Assembly (NCBI GenBank): GCA_008360975.2
Contig: CM039189.1
Location: forward strand, 13,458,056-13,522,055
Direction of reading: 5' to 3'
DNA length: 64,000 nt
From: Lichenostomus cassidix
Taxonomy: Eukaryota; Chordata; Aves; Passeriformes; Meliphagidae
Every line of letters begins with the position of its first letter. Positions within the stretch are counted from its first letter, which is position 1. The notes beneath the pieces were generated by a model. That model did no database searches. It was not told where the DNA came from and worked only from the letters and a program-made list of their open reading frames with translations. Position numbers and translations under genes: made by a program. Of the stretch, positions 37,001-44,700 are shown in pieces.

Positions 37001-38593
37001 GTTCCGAAGCTCAGCAATCTTCTCTTGCTGCACTGCACAATCACTCCAGATAAGATTTGCTGTTTCATCTTCATCACGTGTTTTCACAAATCCCATTTCT
37101 TGTATTACTACACGTACTATGGAGAAATCACACACTTAGGGACTATTTTGAATCTCTAAAATAAATAAATCTTGACATTTAAAAAATTCATTAAGATTTT
37201 AAACACTTCCAATATAGAACCCTTTGTCTGAGAATAATGGCAAGCTATTTATCTTGCAATATTTCCATCAGTCTAATGCAAACCTGCCATTACAACATTA
37301 CAGCATCTTATAGTGAGGCAGGAATGAGCACAACCACTGATGGGAACTGCAAAGAGCTTCAAGGTATTCCCCTATCATCCAGGAAAAATCCTCTTGTACA
37401 GCAGTTAGATTTAATCTTGGTTATGCAGTGAGTTAATTTTAAAACAGTGATAACTATAAGTTTCACTGCAGACAGAGACAAAAATGCCTCCTTAGACAAG
37501 GTACAGTGTTGCAGAAGCAAATGCATGCATAATTTTATTTTTTAAAAAGAGAAAGACTGATTATGTGCCATGCATAACTATGATTCTAGGAAAAAAAGAT
37601 TTTAGTACCAAGCATGAAAATACAAAACTGTGGCTAGCACAGGTTTTTCCAACGAGAATTCTTCTTGTGTTCTATAAATAAAGATAAAGTTTGGATGTTG
37701 TTGGAACAGTGTCCCAGAACTTGGGCAGTGCAGGCCTGGCCAATCAGGCCTGGGGGAAGGCTTCTGTCTGACCAATCTGGGTGACTTTTGAAAACTCTAT
37801 ATATATGATGAAATCAAAACAATAAAGGTCATTCCTTCTTGCCACTGAGAACTGGTGCCTTCATTACTCTGCTAGCTGCTCAACAGCGACACAAAACATT
37901 AACAGATTTTATTGAGAAGCCTCTGTATTATAATTGGAGTATTTAACATTGAATTTACACTGTTCATCTTTCAAGGCTTTAAGTAAACTTCCAAACACAT
38001 ACATAACACATATTTAGAGGGTTCTTCAACAGCCTTCTGGATTACTTAAGTTTTTACATTTCAAGGCCCTTTCCTGAGTAACAAATGGGGATTAATAGAT
38101 GCACAGTGTTCAAAGCTATGCATTCAATGTTACAAGAAAACCCCAGGTTTCTTACAAAAGAAACTCCTTCAGAAATGTCTCACTGTCAGCTTGATGCGAA
38201 CTCCATTAATTCACTCCATTAATCAGTAATTTCTCTCACATCAAAGGCTATTAAAGTGAAAACAAAATAGGCAGCTTCCTACCAATTTCATATTTTGTGC
38301 CAGCGAGATTTGCAGTGATGACTCCATGCTTCTTCTTCTTCCTGACTTTTCTTTTAATTGTGCTCTGATAGGGTAGTTCTGAACTCAAAGTCAGAGGAGC
38401 AGTTCCTTGGTTATCTTTGAAAAATAATGTTGTAACTATCAACATTTTTCTATCTCAAATAACATACACAAATGAACTAAAAATACGAACACATACTTCA
38501 TCACAACTTATACGTACAAATATAATGAATAATTCATAGGGTATATTAAAAATCCAAGACTAGCATACCTCCCTCATTAGGAAAGGATGGCAT
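3848..38593 (-). CDS. TTLL7: TTLL7, tubulin polyglutamylase (18 coding exons in window, 3' end cut off)
   Basis: The spliced product matches tubulin tyrosine ligase-like 7. This family adds glutamate side chains to the C-terminal tails of tubulin, with a preference for beta-tubulin, and acts on microtubules in neurons, axonemes and elsewhere. Eighteen exons join in one frame (813 codons plus 2 nt). The catalytic domain shows [11 protein letters not shown] (K160, ATP site), YKFDLRVY (K201, D203, R205), HLTNYSVNK (247-255) and DILLD...[14 protein letters not shown] (D336, E349, N351, metal and ATP binding). Basic helices at about 381-455 correspond to the microtubule-binding region described for TTLL7. 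A Ser/Arg-rich tail follows. The start ATG at 38593 has an in-frame TAG three codons upstream, and its first residues, MPSFPNEG, resemble the mammalian N-terminus. The last exon or exons lie left of position 1. Identity is near certain; exon ends are read from splice consensus without transcript data. Confidence 0.97.
4009..7759 (-). other. TTLL7: TTLL7 intron between exons 18 and 19
   Basis: AT-rich intron of about 3.75 kb. Short open frames exist (for example 4985-5338 minus) but have no splice context or recognisable motif. I see no transposon. Confidence 0.75.
7760..7840 (-). CDS. TTLL7: TTLL7 exon 18 (residues 734-760)
   Basis: The acceptor is ATGACTACAG and the donor AAAA followed by GTAAGT. 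Encodes [20 protein letters not shown] and DSAKQRK. The exon is 27 codons, in phase at both ends, so it could be skipped without a frame change. Confidence 0.94.
7841..9524 (-). other. TTLL7: TTLL7 intron between exons 17 and 18
   Basis: About 1.7 kb of unique-looking intron. Nothing recognisable apart from the splice sites. Confidence 0.75.
9525..9659 (-). CDS. TTLL7: TTLL7 exon 17 (residues 689-733)
   Basis: The acceptor is TTGGCTTTTAG and the donor GAT followed by GTAAGT. Encodes [20 protein letters not shown] and [20 protein letters not shown]; here conserved, folded-looking sequence resumes after the Ser/Arg tail. Confidence 0.94.
9660..12563 (-). other. TTLL7: TTLL7 intron between exons 16 and 17
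   Basis: About 2.9 kb of very AT-rich intron. I see no repeat family or exon in it. Confidence 0.75.
12564..12844 (-). CDS. TTLL7: TTLL7 exon 16 (residues 595-688), Ser/Arg-rich tail
   Basis: The acceptor is AATTTGTCTGCAG and the donor GGG followed by GTGAGT. Encodes a Ser/Pro/Thr/Arg-rich disordered stretch including [14 protein letters not shown] and [17 protein letters not shown], with many basophilic-kinase-like RxxS sites. Clearly TTLL7 by the [11 protein letters not shown] and SRSHSLNR-type motifs; the rest of this exon is the least conserved part of the protein. Confidence 0.93.
12845..13551 (-). other. TTLL7: TTLL7 intron between exons 15 and 16
   Basis: About 0.7 kb of intron; nothing recognisable. 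Confidence 0.75.
13552..13747 (-). CDS. TTLL7: TTLL7 exon 15 (residues 530-594), Ser/Glu/Lys-rich
   Basis: A poly-T acceptor ending in TTTAG and a GTAAGT donor bound the exon. It encodes [20 protein letters not shown], a Ser/Cys-rich stretch, then [19 protein letters not shown]. The region looks disordered. The last base begins a Gly codon completed by exon 16. Confidence 0.94.
13748..18038 (-). other. TTLL7: TTLL7 intron between exons 14 and 15
   Basis: About 4.3 kb of intron with a poly-A tract near 17900 and no recognised transposon or exon. Confidence 0.75.
18039..18125 (-). CDS. TTLL7: TTLL7 exon 14 (residues 501-529)
   Basis: The acceptor is CGTTTCTAG and the donor AAG followed by GTACTT. 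Encodes [20 protein letters not shown] and KCTKQRGPK, an acidic helix followed by the beginning of the low-complexity tail. Confidence 0.95.
18126..18928 (-). other. TTLL7: TTLL7 intron between exons 13 and 14
   Basis: About 0.8 kb; nothing recognisable. Confidence 0.75.
18929..19064 (-). CDS. TTLL7: TTLL7 exon 13 (residues 455-500)
   Basis: The acceptor is TTCCTATTTAG and the donor AAG followed by GTACTG. Encodes [20 protein letters not shown] and [20 protein letters not shown]. The RIYPP motif followed by a helical hairpin is seen in several long TTLL glutamylases. Confidence 0.95.
19065..21971 (-). other. TTLL7: TTLL7 intron between exons 12 and 13
   Basis: About 2.9 kb. Contains the 31-bp tandem duplication at 19424-19485; otherwise nothing recognisable. 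Confidence 0.75.
19424..19485. repeat. 31-bp tandem duplication
   Basis: Two adjacent 31-bp copies (19424-19454 and 19455-19485) begin AATTTGTATTAGCAAT and end AAAAC, differing at two positions. A recent local slip or duplication in an intron. Confidence 0.9.
21972..22045 (-). CDS. TTLL7: TTLL7 exon 12 (residues 431-454)
   Basis: The acceptor is GATTTGTAG and the donor CTACAG followed by GTGAAT. Encodes [20 protein letters not shown] and MGNY, continuing the basic helical segment. Arg455 is split with exon 13. Confidence 0.94.
22046..22127 (-). other. TTLL7: 82-bp mini-intron between TTLL7 exons 11 and 12
   Basis: A very short intron with GTAGGA at its donor and TTTGTAG at its acceptor. Reading through it would put a frame break between the two microtubule-binding exons. 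Confidence 0.9.
22128..22275 (-). CDS. TTLL7: TTLL7 exon 11 (residues 381-430), start of microtubule-binding helices
   Basis: The acceptor is TATTTCAG and the donor CTG followed by GTAGGA. Encodes a Lys/Arg/Gln-rich helical stretch ([16 protein letters not shown], then [15 protein letters not shown]). It fits the cationic microtubule-binding domain that lets TTLL7 engage the tubulin surface. The next intron is only 82 bp. Confidence 0.95.
22276..22908 (-). other. TTLL7: TTLL7 intron between exons 10 and 11
   Basis: About 0.63 kb; nothing recognisable. Confidence 0.75.
22909..23003 (-). CDS. TTLL7: TTLL7 exon 10 (residues 350-380)
   Basis: The acceptor is TTTTTTTCAG and the donor CG followed by GTACCT. 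Encodes [20 protein letters not shown] and the following [11 protein letters not shown], which closes the ligase domain; N351 completes the metal site. Arg381 is split with exon 11. Confidence 0.97.
23004..27721 (-). other. TTLL7: TTLL7 intron between exons 9 and 10
   Basis: About 4.7 kb. Contains a poly-T tract near 23130 and the AT/CA microsatellite near 26.0 kb. The slightly GC-richer part at 24.0-25.1 kb could be an old repeat but I cannot name it. Confidence 0.7.
25984..26030. repeat. AT/CA microsatellite with a 20-bp perfect palindrome
   Basis: Alternating purine-pyrimidine sequence. Positions 25984-26003 form a perfect palindrome centred on GTGCAC, followed by TA and CA repeats. Confidence 0.85.
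27722..27880 (-). CDS. TTLL7: TTLL7 exon 9 (residues 297-349), metal-binding Asp/Glu
   Basis: The acceptor is ATCCCTGCAG and the donor GAG followed by GTAAAC. Encodes [20 protein letters not shown] and ends with [19 protein letters not shown]336 and E349 are the conserved acidic residues that coordinate magnesium in TTLL enzymes, so the enzyme appears catalytically intact. Confidence 0.97.
27881..28610 (-). other. TTLL7: TTLL7 intron between exons 8 and 9
   Basis: About 0.73 kb; nothing recognisable. Confidence 0.75.
28611..28775 (-). CDS. TTLL7: TTLL7 exon 8 (residues 242-296)
   Basis: The acceptor is TTTTTTAG and the donor TCA followed by GTAAGA. Encodes [20 protein letters not shown] and a [13 protein letters not shown] segment. 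HLTNYSVNK is a signature of the TTLL family. Both ends lie on codon boundaries. Confidence 0.97.
28776..31121 (-). other. TTLL7: TTLL7 intron between exons 7 and 8
   Basis: About 2.3 kb. Holds a short triple repeat of GAACAATGTCA (29992-30036) and five CAG units (30566-30580). Nothing else recognised. Confidence 0.75.
29991..30036. repeat. Triple short direct repeat
   Basis: GGAACAATGTCA occurs at 29991 and 30007, and GAACAATGTCA again at 30026, at near-regular spacing of 16 and 18 bp. Confidence 0.85.
31122..31338 (-). CDS. TTLL7: TTLL7 exon 7 (residues 169-241), core of the catalytic domain
   Basis: The acceptor is TTTTACCAG and the donor TTG followed by GTAAGT. Encodes [20 protein letters not shown] and then [20 protein letters not shown], containing the K201/D203/R205 motif that binds ATP phosphates and the acceptor tail. 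This is among the best conserved parts of TTLL7. Confidence 0.97.
31339..32137 (-). other. TTLL7: TTLL7 intron between exons 6 and 7
   Basis: About 0.8 kb; nothing recognisable. Confidence 0.75.
32138..32296 (-). CDS. TTLL7: TTLL7 exon 6 (residues 116-168), ATP-binding lysine
   Basis: A poly-T acceptor (TTTTTTGCAG) and a GTAAGT donor bound this exon. It encodes [12 protein letters not shown] and, at its end, [13 protein letters not shown], the nucleotide-binding loop of the ATP-grasp-like fold with K160. Gly169 is split with the next exon. Confidence 0.96.
33289..33320. repeat. 16-bp tandem duplication
   Basis: GGGTTGCTTTAATGC plus one base occurs twice in direct succession, with only the last base differing. 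Confidence 0.9.
35826..35935 (-). repeat. CR1-type LINE 3' fragment
   Basis: Reads CACAGAATGGGTCAGGCTGG, GGCCATCTGGTCCAACC and GCAGGGTTATCCTAGAGCAC on the plus strand. This is the reverse complement of a bird CR1 3' end, of a different subfamily from the copy at 623. About 110 bp remain. Confidence 0.82.
36220..36287 (-). CDS. TTLL7: TTLL7 exon 5 (residues 94-115)
   Basis: The acceptor is CTTCCTCAG and the donor ACTAA followed by GTAATA. Encodes [20 protein letters not shown] and the following MT; this is the conserved NHFPGM segment of TTLL glutamylases. The last two bases start Lys116, completed by the next exon. Confidence 0.95.
36288..36994 (-). other. TTLL7: TTLL7 intron between exons 4 and 5
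   Basis: About 0.7 kb; nothing recognisable. Confidence 0.75.
36995..37116 (-). CDS. TTLL7: TTLL7 exon 4 (residues 53-93)
   Basis: The acceptor is CTCCATAG and the donor CAG followed by GTACTG. Encodes [18 protein letters not shown] and continues to [14 protein letters not shown], in the N-terminal part of the ligase fold. It ends on a codon boundary. Confidence 0.95.
37117..38282 (-). other. TTLL7: TTLL7 intron between exons 3 and 4
   Basis: About 1.2 kb, about a quarter of it a solo LTR (37629-37891). Nothing else recognised. Confidence 0.8.
37629..37891 (+). mobile_element. Solo LTR of an endogenous retrovirus (copy B)
   Basis: A 263-bp element of the same family and orientation as 1183-1444: it begins TGTGGCTAGCACAGG and ends CAACAGCGACA, with a perfect 6-bp duplication CAAAAC on both sides (37623-37628 and 37892-37897). 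CCAAT-like boxes, a TATATATA stretch and AATAAA (37821-37826) are in LTR order. No internal viral sequence remains. Its signals point opposite to TTLL7 transcription. Confidence 0.88.
38283..38414 (-). CDS. TTLL7: TTLL7 exon 3 (residues 9-52)
   Basis: The acceptor reads TTATTTTTCAAAG and the donor ATTG followed by GTAGGA. It encodes the basic stretch [11 protein letters not shown] and the beginning of the catalytic domain ([11 protein letters not shown]). An ATG inside the upstream intron (MLIVTTLFF, 38445) is in frame and could be read as a start. The split codon with exon 2 and the family N-terminus argue against it. Confidence 0.95.
38415..38568 (-). other. TTLL7: 154-bp intron between TTLL7 exons 2 and 3
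   Basis: A short intron with a GTATGC donor and TTTTTCAAAG acceptor. It contains an ATG (38445) in frame with exon 3, so intron retention or an internal start would give a different N-terminus. Confidence 0.85.
38569..38593 (-). CDS. TTLL7: TTLL7 exon 2, coding part (residues 1-8)
   Basis: Encodes MPSFPNEG plus the first base of codon 9. The donor is GAGGGAG followed by GTATGC. The start has A at -3 and C at +4. Joining to the next exon gives Asp9 and restores the family N-terminus, which supports both the start and the splice. Confidence 0.93.
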
Positions 38594-38679
38594 TATAACC
38601 TAGGAGAGTTCAAATTCTGTTCCAAGTTCTCAGTAAATGGTGAAACGGTTAAAGCCAAATTACTTAAAACTCCAGTCAT
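38593..38679 (-). promoter_or_regulatory. Upstream ORF (28 codons) overlapping the TTLL7 start
   Basis: A 28-codon ORF begins at 38679 (G at -3) and ends in TAA at 38595-38593. The last A of its stop is the A of the TTLL7 ATG (TAATG on the minus strand). A two-codon ORF, ATGGCATGA, starts six bases earlier at 38685 in strong Kozak context (G at -3, G at +4). Such arrangements usually lower translation of the main ORF or make it depend on reinitiation. That role is inference; the sequence shows only the overlap. Confidence 0.7.
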
Positions 38680-38731
38680 GCCATTCCAGTCTCTGGTTGC
38701 AGAAAATATTCGTTCTGGAATGGATAGATAC
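38594..38731 (-). other. TTLL7: TTLL7 exon 2, 5' UTR part
   Basis: This is the untranslated part of the exon that carries the start codon. The acceptor at 38732-38736 reads TTTTTCAACACAG on the minus strand. It contains two upstream ATGs, described separately, and an in-frame TAG just before the main start. Confidence 0.8.
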
Positions 38732-41700
38732 CTGTGTTGAAAAATTGTAAGAGAGATTTAGAGTTGTGGAGAAATCCTGAAGAAAAAAAATATAATTAAA
38801 CATCAGGAAACTAAATATGAAAACACTTTTAATAACACATATAAAGAACTGTTATTTTAAAAGGTTGATCAAGCTATTGTAAATACAAAACTTCTTTCAT
38901 TACAGCTCAATTATTTTCTTTCTGGGAAAAAAACACTTTGCAGTGGTAGTTCTCAAAATGAAATTATGTAATTATATTACTTCATTTTCTGATTTTCATT
39001 TGGATACGGGACATTTTGGACATGAAAATAGGTAACACTGAATTCAATCTATACTGCCACTTTCTATCTCCACAAAGCTCAACGAATTTATAGTCATTTT
39101 AAACCATGTTTTAAGTAAAAAATTAAAATCAGACACACGACTGGTTTTCAGGTACCAAATGGAAAATAACTGAAATCACATTAATAATCATTTCCCCCTT
39201 TTTCACTTTTCAATGTTTTTTAAAGCAATTGTCCAATAACCATGCGGTAACATGGCTGCAGTCTCATGAGCACTTCATGACACAGCTGACTTAATTTGAA
39301 GACATTTTGGTTTGGCAAACATACAAATTTTCAGTTTCTAAAGTGAGCATTTATTTACATAAAATGCTATTTTTAACATCTACACTCACACAAAATTCCT
39401 TTTTCTTTTTTTCCCTCATGAACACAGCCCTAAATGAAAAATCACACATATTAAAATGTTTTTAGGTCCATCTTAAGCACATAAGAACAATGGAATTAAT
39501 TAGGAAACAATTAGGAAAAAAACCACAGGAATAAATCTCCTCTAAACACACTGCTGCATGACTTCGGGCATGCAGCACTGTTATACCAAAGCCTGCAAGG
39601 AAACAAATGCTGTCTTTGGCAGGCTGCCTCAAACAAATCTACAAGTTTTCAAAACATATACAATATGTTACTGATCTTTAAATGCTTTAATTTCTTTTCT
39701 GCAGTTATATGTGGAGCTAAAGTTCCTTACACTAGCTTTAGATTAGTTTATATTGCTGCTTTTGGTGATTGCAAGATTTATTTAAAATAGCTTTATAGAG
39801 AGCACAAGGAATTTCTTCTGCTATAAATAGCAGAAAATTACAGCAAAGTCAAATCCAGCCATGACTTACGATGCAAAATATATTTGGTCATAAGATTGGA
39901 CAAGATGTGTGTTAACAAAATTACCAAAGCATAACTTATAAATCCACATTTTTTTTAGTGTGTACACACAACAGTACACACAACAGAGGAGAGAGAGATG
40001 TAAGTGTGCTCTGGACAAGTCACACTTTCGCCTGTTAAGAAAATATAAAAGCAGATATTTTGAGCTGCAAGATCTAACTTCCTTTCAAGGCAGATATTTA
40101 CCCTTAACAGCCCAATGATGCAAAAGGATAAAAGGAACAGATTATGGCTCTTTTATGACGGTCACAAATGTACCAGGAGCCAAATTCTGCTTTGTAACAC
40201 GACAACCAAATCTCCCTCATGTCCATTTAGTGCCCCTGTGTATTTATCCATAAAGCATGAGAGATGTTTTACACACAGATCCAATGTCAGACAGCACAGC
40301 AGTAGTACCCAGCCATTTTGAAGTTTGAATATTTTGGATGACATTATCTGAGAAGGTGGCCTGAAAGTCCTCGGGCATGCTGGCATACTAATATTAGACA
40401 CAGAGTTGGGAAAGCAAAGCGTTCATCCTCCTTAAAACTGCTGTGAAGGAAACTCAGTGCTGGGCACAGTGACTCACTGGATATTGCATGTTATCTGTTT
40501 CTCAGGCTAAGAATACCACCAGAGTGCAAGACATGGTTAGTTCCTGGGAATAATACTGAAGTACGTCTGTTACCCAATTAAGGACTTGTATGAACATACA
40601 AAAATTCCTGGCAGTTGTTTCTTTGCTCTACTGACTAAAAACTTTTAATACATTTGGAAGGATGTTAAGAGGACTAATATTTTCCTGTGAGAAACGCCAG
40701 CCCTTCACTAATACAGCATGATTTACAAGCTATGATATGCTCATAGAAAGCAAGCAGCTCATAGAGCTTTCATTCATCTTACAATCACAGAAAATTACCT
40801 GGCCAAAGTTACTATAACACACTGTGTTCTGTAGGTGGACCATGAAATTCCAAACTGCACCATACTGCTGAATTACTGCTTTTCTTTAGATAGACACTAT
40901 TCTATTCTTCTCAGAAAAATATTCTTCAGGGTTTAAATAGCATGTACCAACATTCAAGGTCTGTGACCAGTCTACTTTTAACCACACATACATGAGTTGA
41001 TGGTAAAGATTTATGGCCACCTTCAGAGTATTCTGTGGACAGTTAGTAGTTCAGACACGGGGAAAGCAAAATAATGGGGCTGTACTCTGTATTCAGACTT
41101 ATTTTAGGATTTTAACTTCTCACAAGCACCATCCCATAGCAATAAACTGTATTCTGACCTAAGCTTTTAAGTAGTAATTCCAAATTGTTTTACAACTGCT
41201 TGACTTCTCTTCAGCAGCCCATCTTCAACCAACCCTTTCACTGAATAGCAAAGCACCAGCAGTTCTTAACCATTAGTTTTCCAAAATACTTTACATGGGA
41301 TGCAGTCCTTTCTTTTGCTCCTTTCCAAAGGGCAAATAAGGCCCAGTGAAATGGGACAGCCTCAGCTTTTCTTCGCACCATGTCAAGTGACAGATGAGAG
41401 ACACTGCATCTCATCTAGGGGGATGCAATGCCCAGAGCAGTGAATTGCTGGTATACGTTGTAGGCTAAGCCACAGGAGCAGTAGACTTGCCCCTGTTTAG
41501 ACCTCCCTGCTTTGTGTGTCCCCATACAGTGCATGAGATGTTCCAATTCTGCAGCAAGAAAATATAATACCACCCTACTGAGGAAGCTGCAATCTTCCCA
41601 GGTAAATTGCAACTGTTCCTCTAACTACCCTTTAGATGAACAACTCTCTAACCAGAGGAATGGATCACTTGGGAGAGACAGGAATACATCTCTGAGAGCA

Positions 41701-44700
41701 ATACATGAAGGGCTGCTGCTGAAGGGAGCTGGAAGGAGAAGGGTGCACTCTGACAGAGCACTGAGAGGCAACATGGCAGGGCACAGGCCCTGGCAGCCAC
41801 AAGCTCCTACACATCTTTCTTTTTTAATTCTGTACAGCAGAAATCACCCCGAAGTTATTCTGTTCTCTGACCCAGGTCCTCCTCAGGCACCTTGCTCTAT
41901 CTCACATCTCCTGATTTGTCATTATTGCCAAGCCCTACTCCCAGGTCAGAGCACAGCTGAAGGAAAAGACTTGCAGCACAGACTGCTCTGCAGGTAGCCT
42001 CTGCCAGTTACAGGGCAAAGCTTATTGCAGGACTCACCCAGATTATGCACAATACCAGCAGCAGCATTGTCAGGTTATGATTACATCAAATTCTGAGTCA
42101 GTTCTTATACCTATGAGAAGTTTTTACTTATAAAATAAGCATAACCTATAACCTGTGTTCAGCTACAACGCAGAGGCATATCTTGCTACTAATCTACCTG
42201 AGAGACCTGTTTCTAAGAGATTGCTTTTAATAACAAAGAAGAAAGAATTCTATTTTCAAACTGGGACTTGTGGAGCAAGTCAGCTGTCAGAAATCTCTGA
42301 ATTCACACTCAGGCAGAAAAGGATTGCAGTCCCTGCGGCATACACCATTTCCCTTCTGAAATCCTGGTACACATAAATTGGTGAAGGTTTGTTGCTCAAC
42401 CATACAGATTCAAGGGTAACTGAACAAAAATGGTTAACATATAAATGGAGAAAGACTTGTGAAGAAGAAATGAATGCATCTTCATCAGGTTAGCACATTC
42501 TTATATAAACAAGCACTTTGACTAAAAGAGCTCTACAGGAAAAAAAGATGTTATCTTTACAGCTGCGTAGCAAAGGTGTGAGAGTGACAGTAGGAGAGGT
42601 ACATTGCACACAATCCTGTCCTAGAAAGGCACAGAAGACCAAAAAAGAGAGAGAGAAGGATCTTTTTTTTCCCTCCAGGGACAGGAGAGGCAGGATACTA
42701 TTGCTGGAGAGGGAAGTGTTGCACACAGACAGGGAACATAGCAGATGCTCAAGTCCATTTAAAAGAACAGTCTGAGCAAGATATGAGAGTGCCTTGGTAA
42801 AGAGGAGGGGACAGTGGAAAGAAGTGGTTTCATAGTTGATGGAATGATTCTTTGACAAGAAGTTGTAATATATTCTAGAAAATAAAAATTAATAGTATTT
42901 TATGCTGTTACACAAATTAAGTGTATAATAATAAGTTAGAAAATTGCCTGAAAAATATTCTTCCTGGCCTAGATTATATGTAGGTATTTTTGAACAAATC
43001 TCTCTCTAATTTCATGGGTTTTTTCTCCAGACTGCTCAAAAGTGACCTCTGCCTTTCACGAACCTTCACTTTATGTCTTGATACAGTCTGGACCTGAAAA
43101 GGTTACTTTTAATCTCTAAATAGTAATTGTATGTCATTAGACACCCCCCTTTTTTTTTTCCAACCAGTAAGCATCCCAGAAAAAGGTTTAACTAATCAGA
43201 TCAAAAAAGAACAGGGAGAGTCAAATTCAACTGAAAATAAAGCAGTGCAATTTGAGAATCTCTTCCAAAGAACTCAAGTCAATGAGATTCTCCAGCCTAA
43301 TTTGGATCATACCAGTAACTATGAAGCCATGACTGTGCACCCGAAGAAAATGAGACTAGGTTGCATACGCACATTTAAAATTGATTTAATCTGATAGATT
43401 TAATCACTAGGAATGGTAGAATCATCTGCTCCAAAATACTCCATGTTCCACAGCCAAGACAACACTGTATCACTTAGTGTGCTGTTTTCAATGTGAGCTT
43501 CTTCCTTCCTTCTAAGCAATTGTGACACTACTGATGCCCAGTGTGAAAAGCTCCATGCGTTATACATGTGCTTAGCTTTACGTACATGAACAGAACACAA
43601 GACTTCAGATCTTAAGCCATGGTACATAAGACATGACTTCTCAAAGACAATTAACATCCTACATACCTAGGTGAAGTGCTACAAAAATGGATTGTTAGTT
43701 TTAATTTCCTGCATTGTTAGGGTACAGATAAGTTATCACTCATCATCGGTGGAATATTTTAGAATAGATTTGAAACTAGCAGACTGCTTTTCTCTGAGCC
43801 CATTAGTACAATTTACTCGGTGCTTTCACAAGTGTCTGGAAGTGCAGAGTAGCTGGAAAGAAACCCACAAAGCTCCTGACATAAGGAGATTTTGCAGTGA
43901 AAAGAAGGCACACTGGAGATACAGTTACAGAACCTGGCAGGTGACTACAGGGATGGAAGGAGAACATCACAGTGCTGAAATCCCCACTCTCCAATAAGCT
44001 GGAAGATTAGAACAACAAAAAATTCAGAGAAACAGGAAAAAGAAAGATGTGAACATAGTCATCAAGCCCTGACCTAGCAAAGATCTGAGTTCTGGGTTTT
44101 TTTCAATCTAACAATTAAGTCGTTTACCCTCAGATCTTAGAGTGTGGAAGTCTGGATACACCGTAGTGAGGGGTGTGCTACTTATTACAGTTAATACAGT
44201 TACTTATTACTAATCTACTGTTGATCTGGAATTGAGATATAAAATGCAGATTCAATATGAGGTTAAGAAATCAACAGAAATTATAATAGCGAAAAATGCC
44301 TTTTTCATAACCACATTCAGCAAGATAATAACAATTTTCAGTAATGAAAGAGCAAAACTAAAAGCCTCATACCCTTTCATGATTTTTTTTAATATATGTC
44401 CTTATAAAATGTATGTCAAAGTGCTCCTGCTACAAGCAAGCATAGCGACCAGTTTTACTGTTACATGCTCAAAGAACAGTTTGGCGGCAAGTTCTCACTC
44501 TTACAGAGAAATTCTACATGCAAAAAGTAATCCTTATTTTGAGGCTCGATATGTCAAAGTGACAAGCTTGTTTTTAAAAGGCTACCTGTCAGCTGGCTTA
44601 AAATTGCATATAATTTGGTTCAAAATATTCTGAAGTCAAATGAAGTCTATTAATTTAAACATCCTTCATTCTCACCATGAAAGAGATGAGACGTTTATTC

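Noticed and set aside
38283..38445. ATG at 38445 (MLIVTTLFF) as the TTLL7 start
   Set aside because: It falls in the 154-bp intron upstream of a good acceptor; splicing from exon 2 restores the family N-terminus MPSFPNEG and a matching split codon.
41512..41997. 161-codon plus-strand open frame in intron 1
   Set aside because: No recognisable domain or splice structure; it coincides with a GC-richer patch that may be an old repeat.
44232..44633. 133-codon plus-strand open frame
   Set aside because: AT-rich, no motif, no supporting splice or start context.
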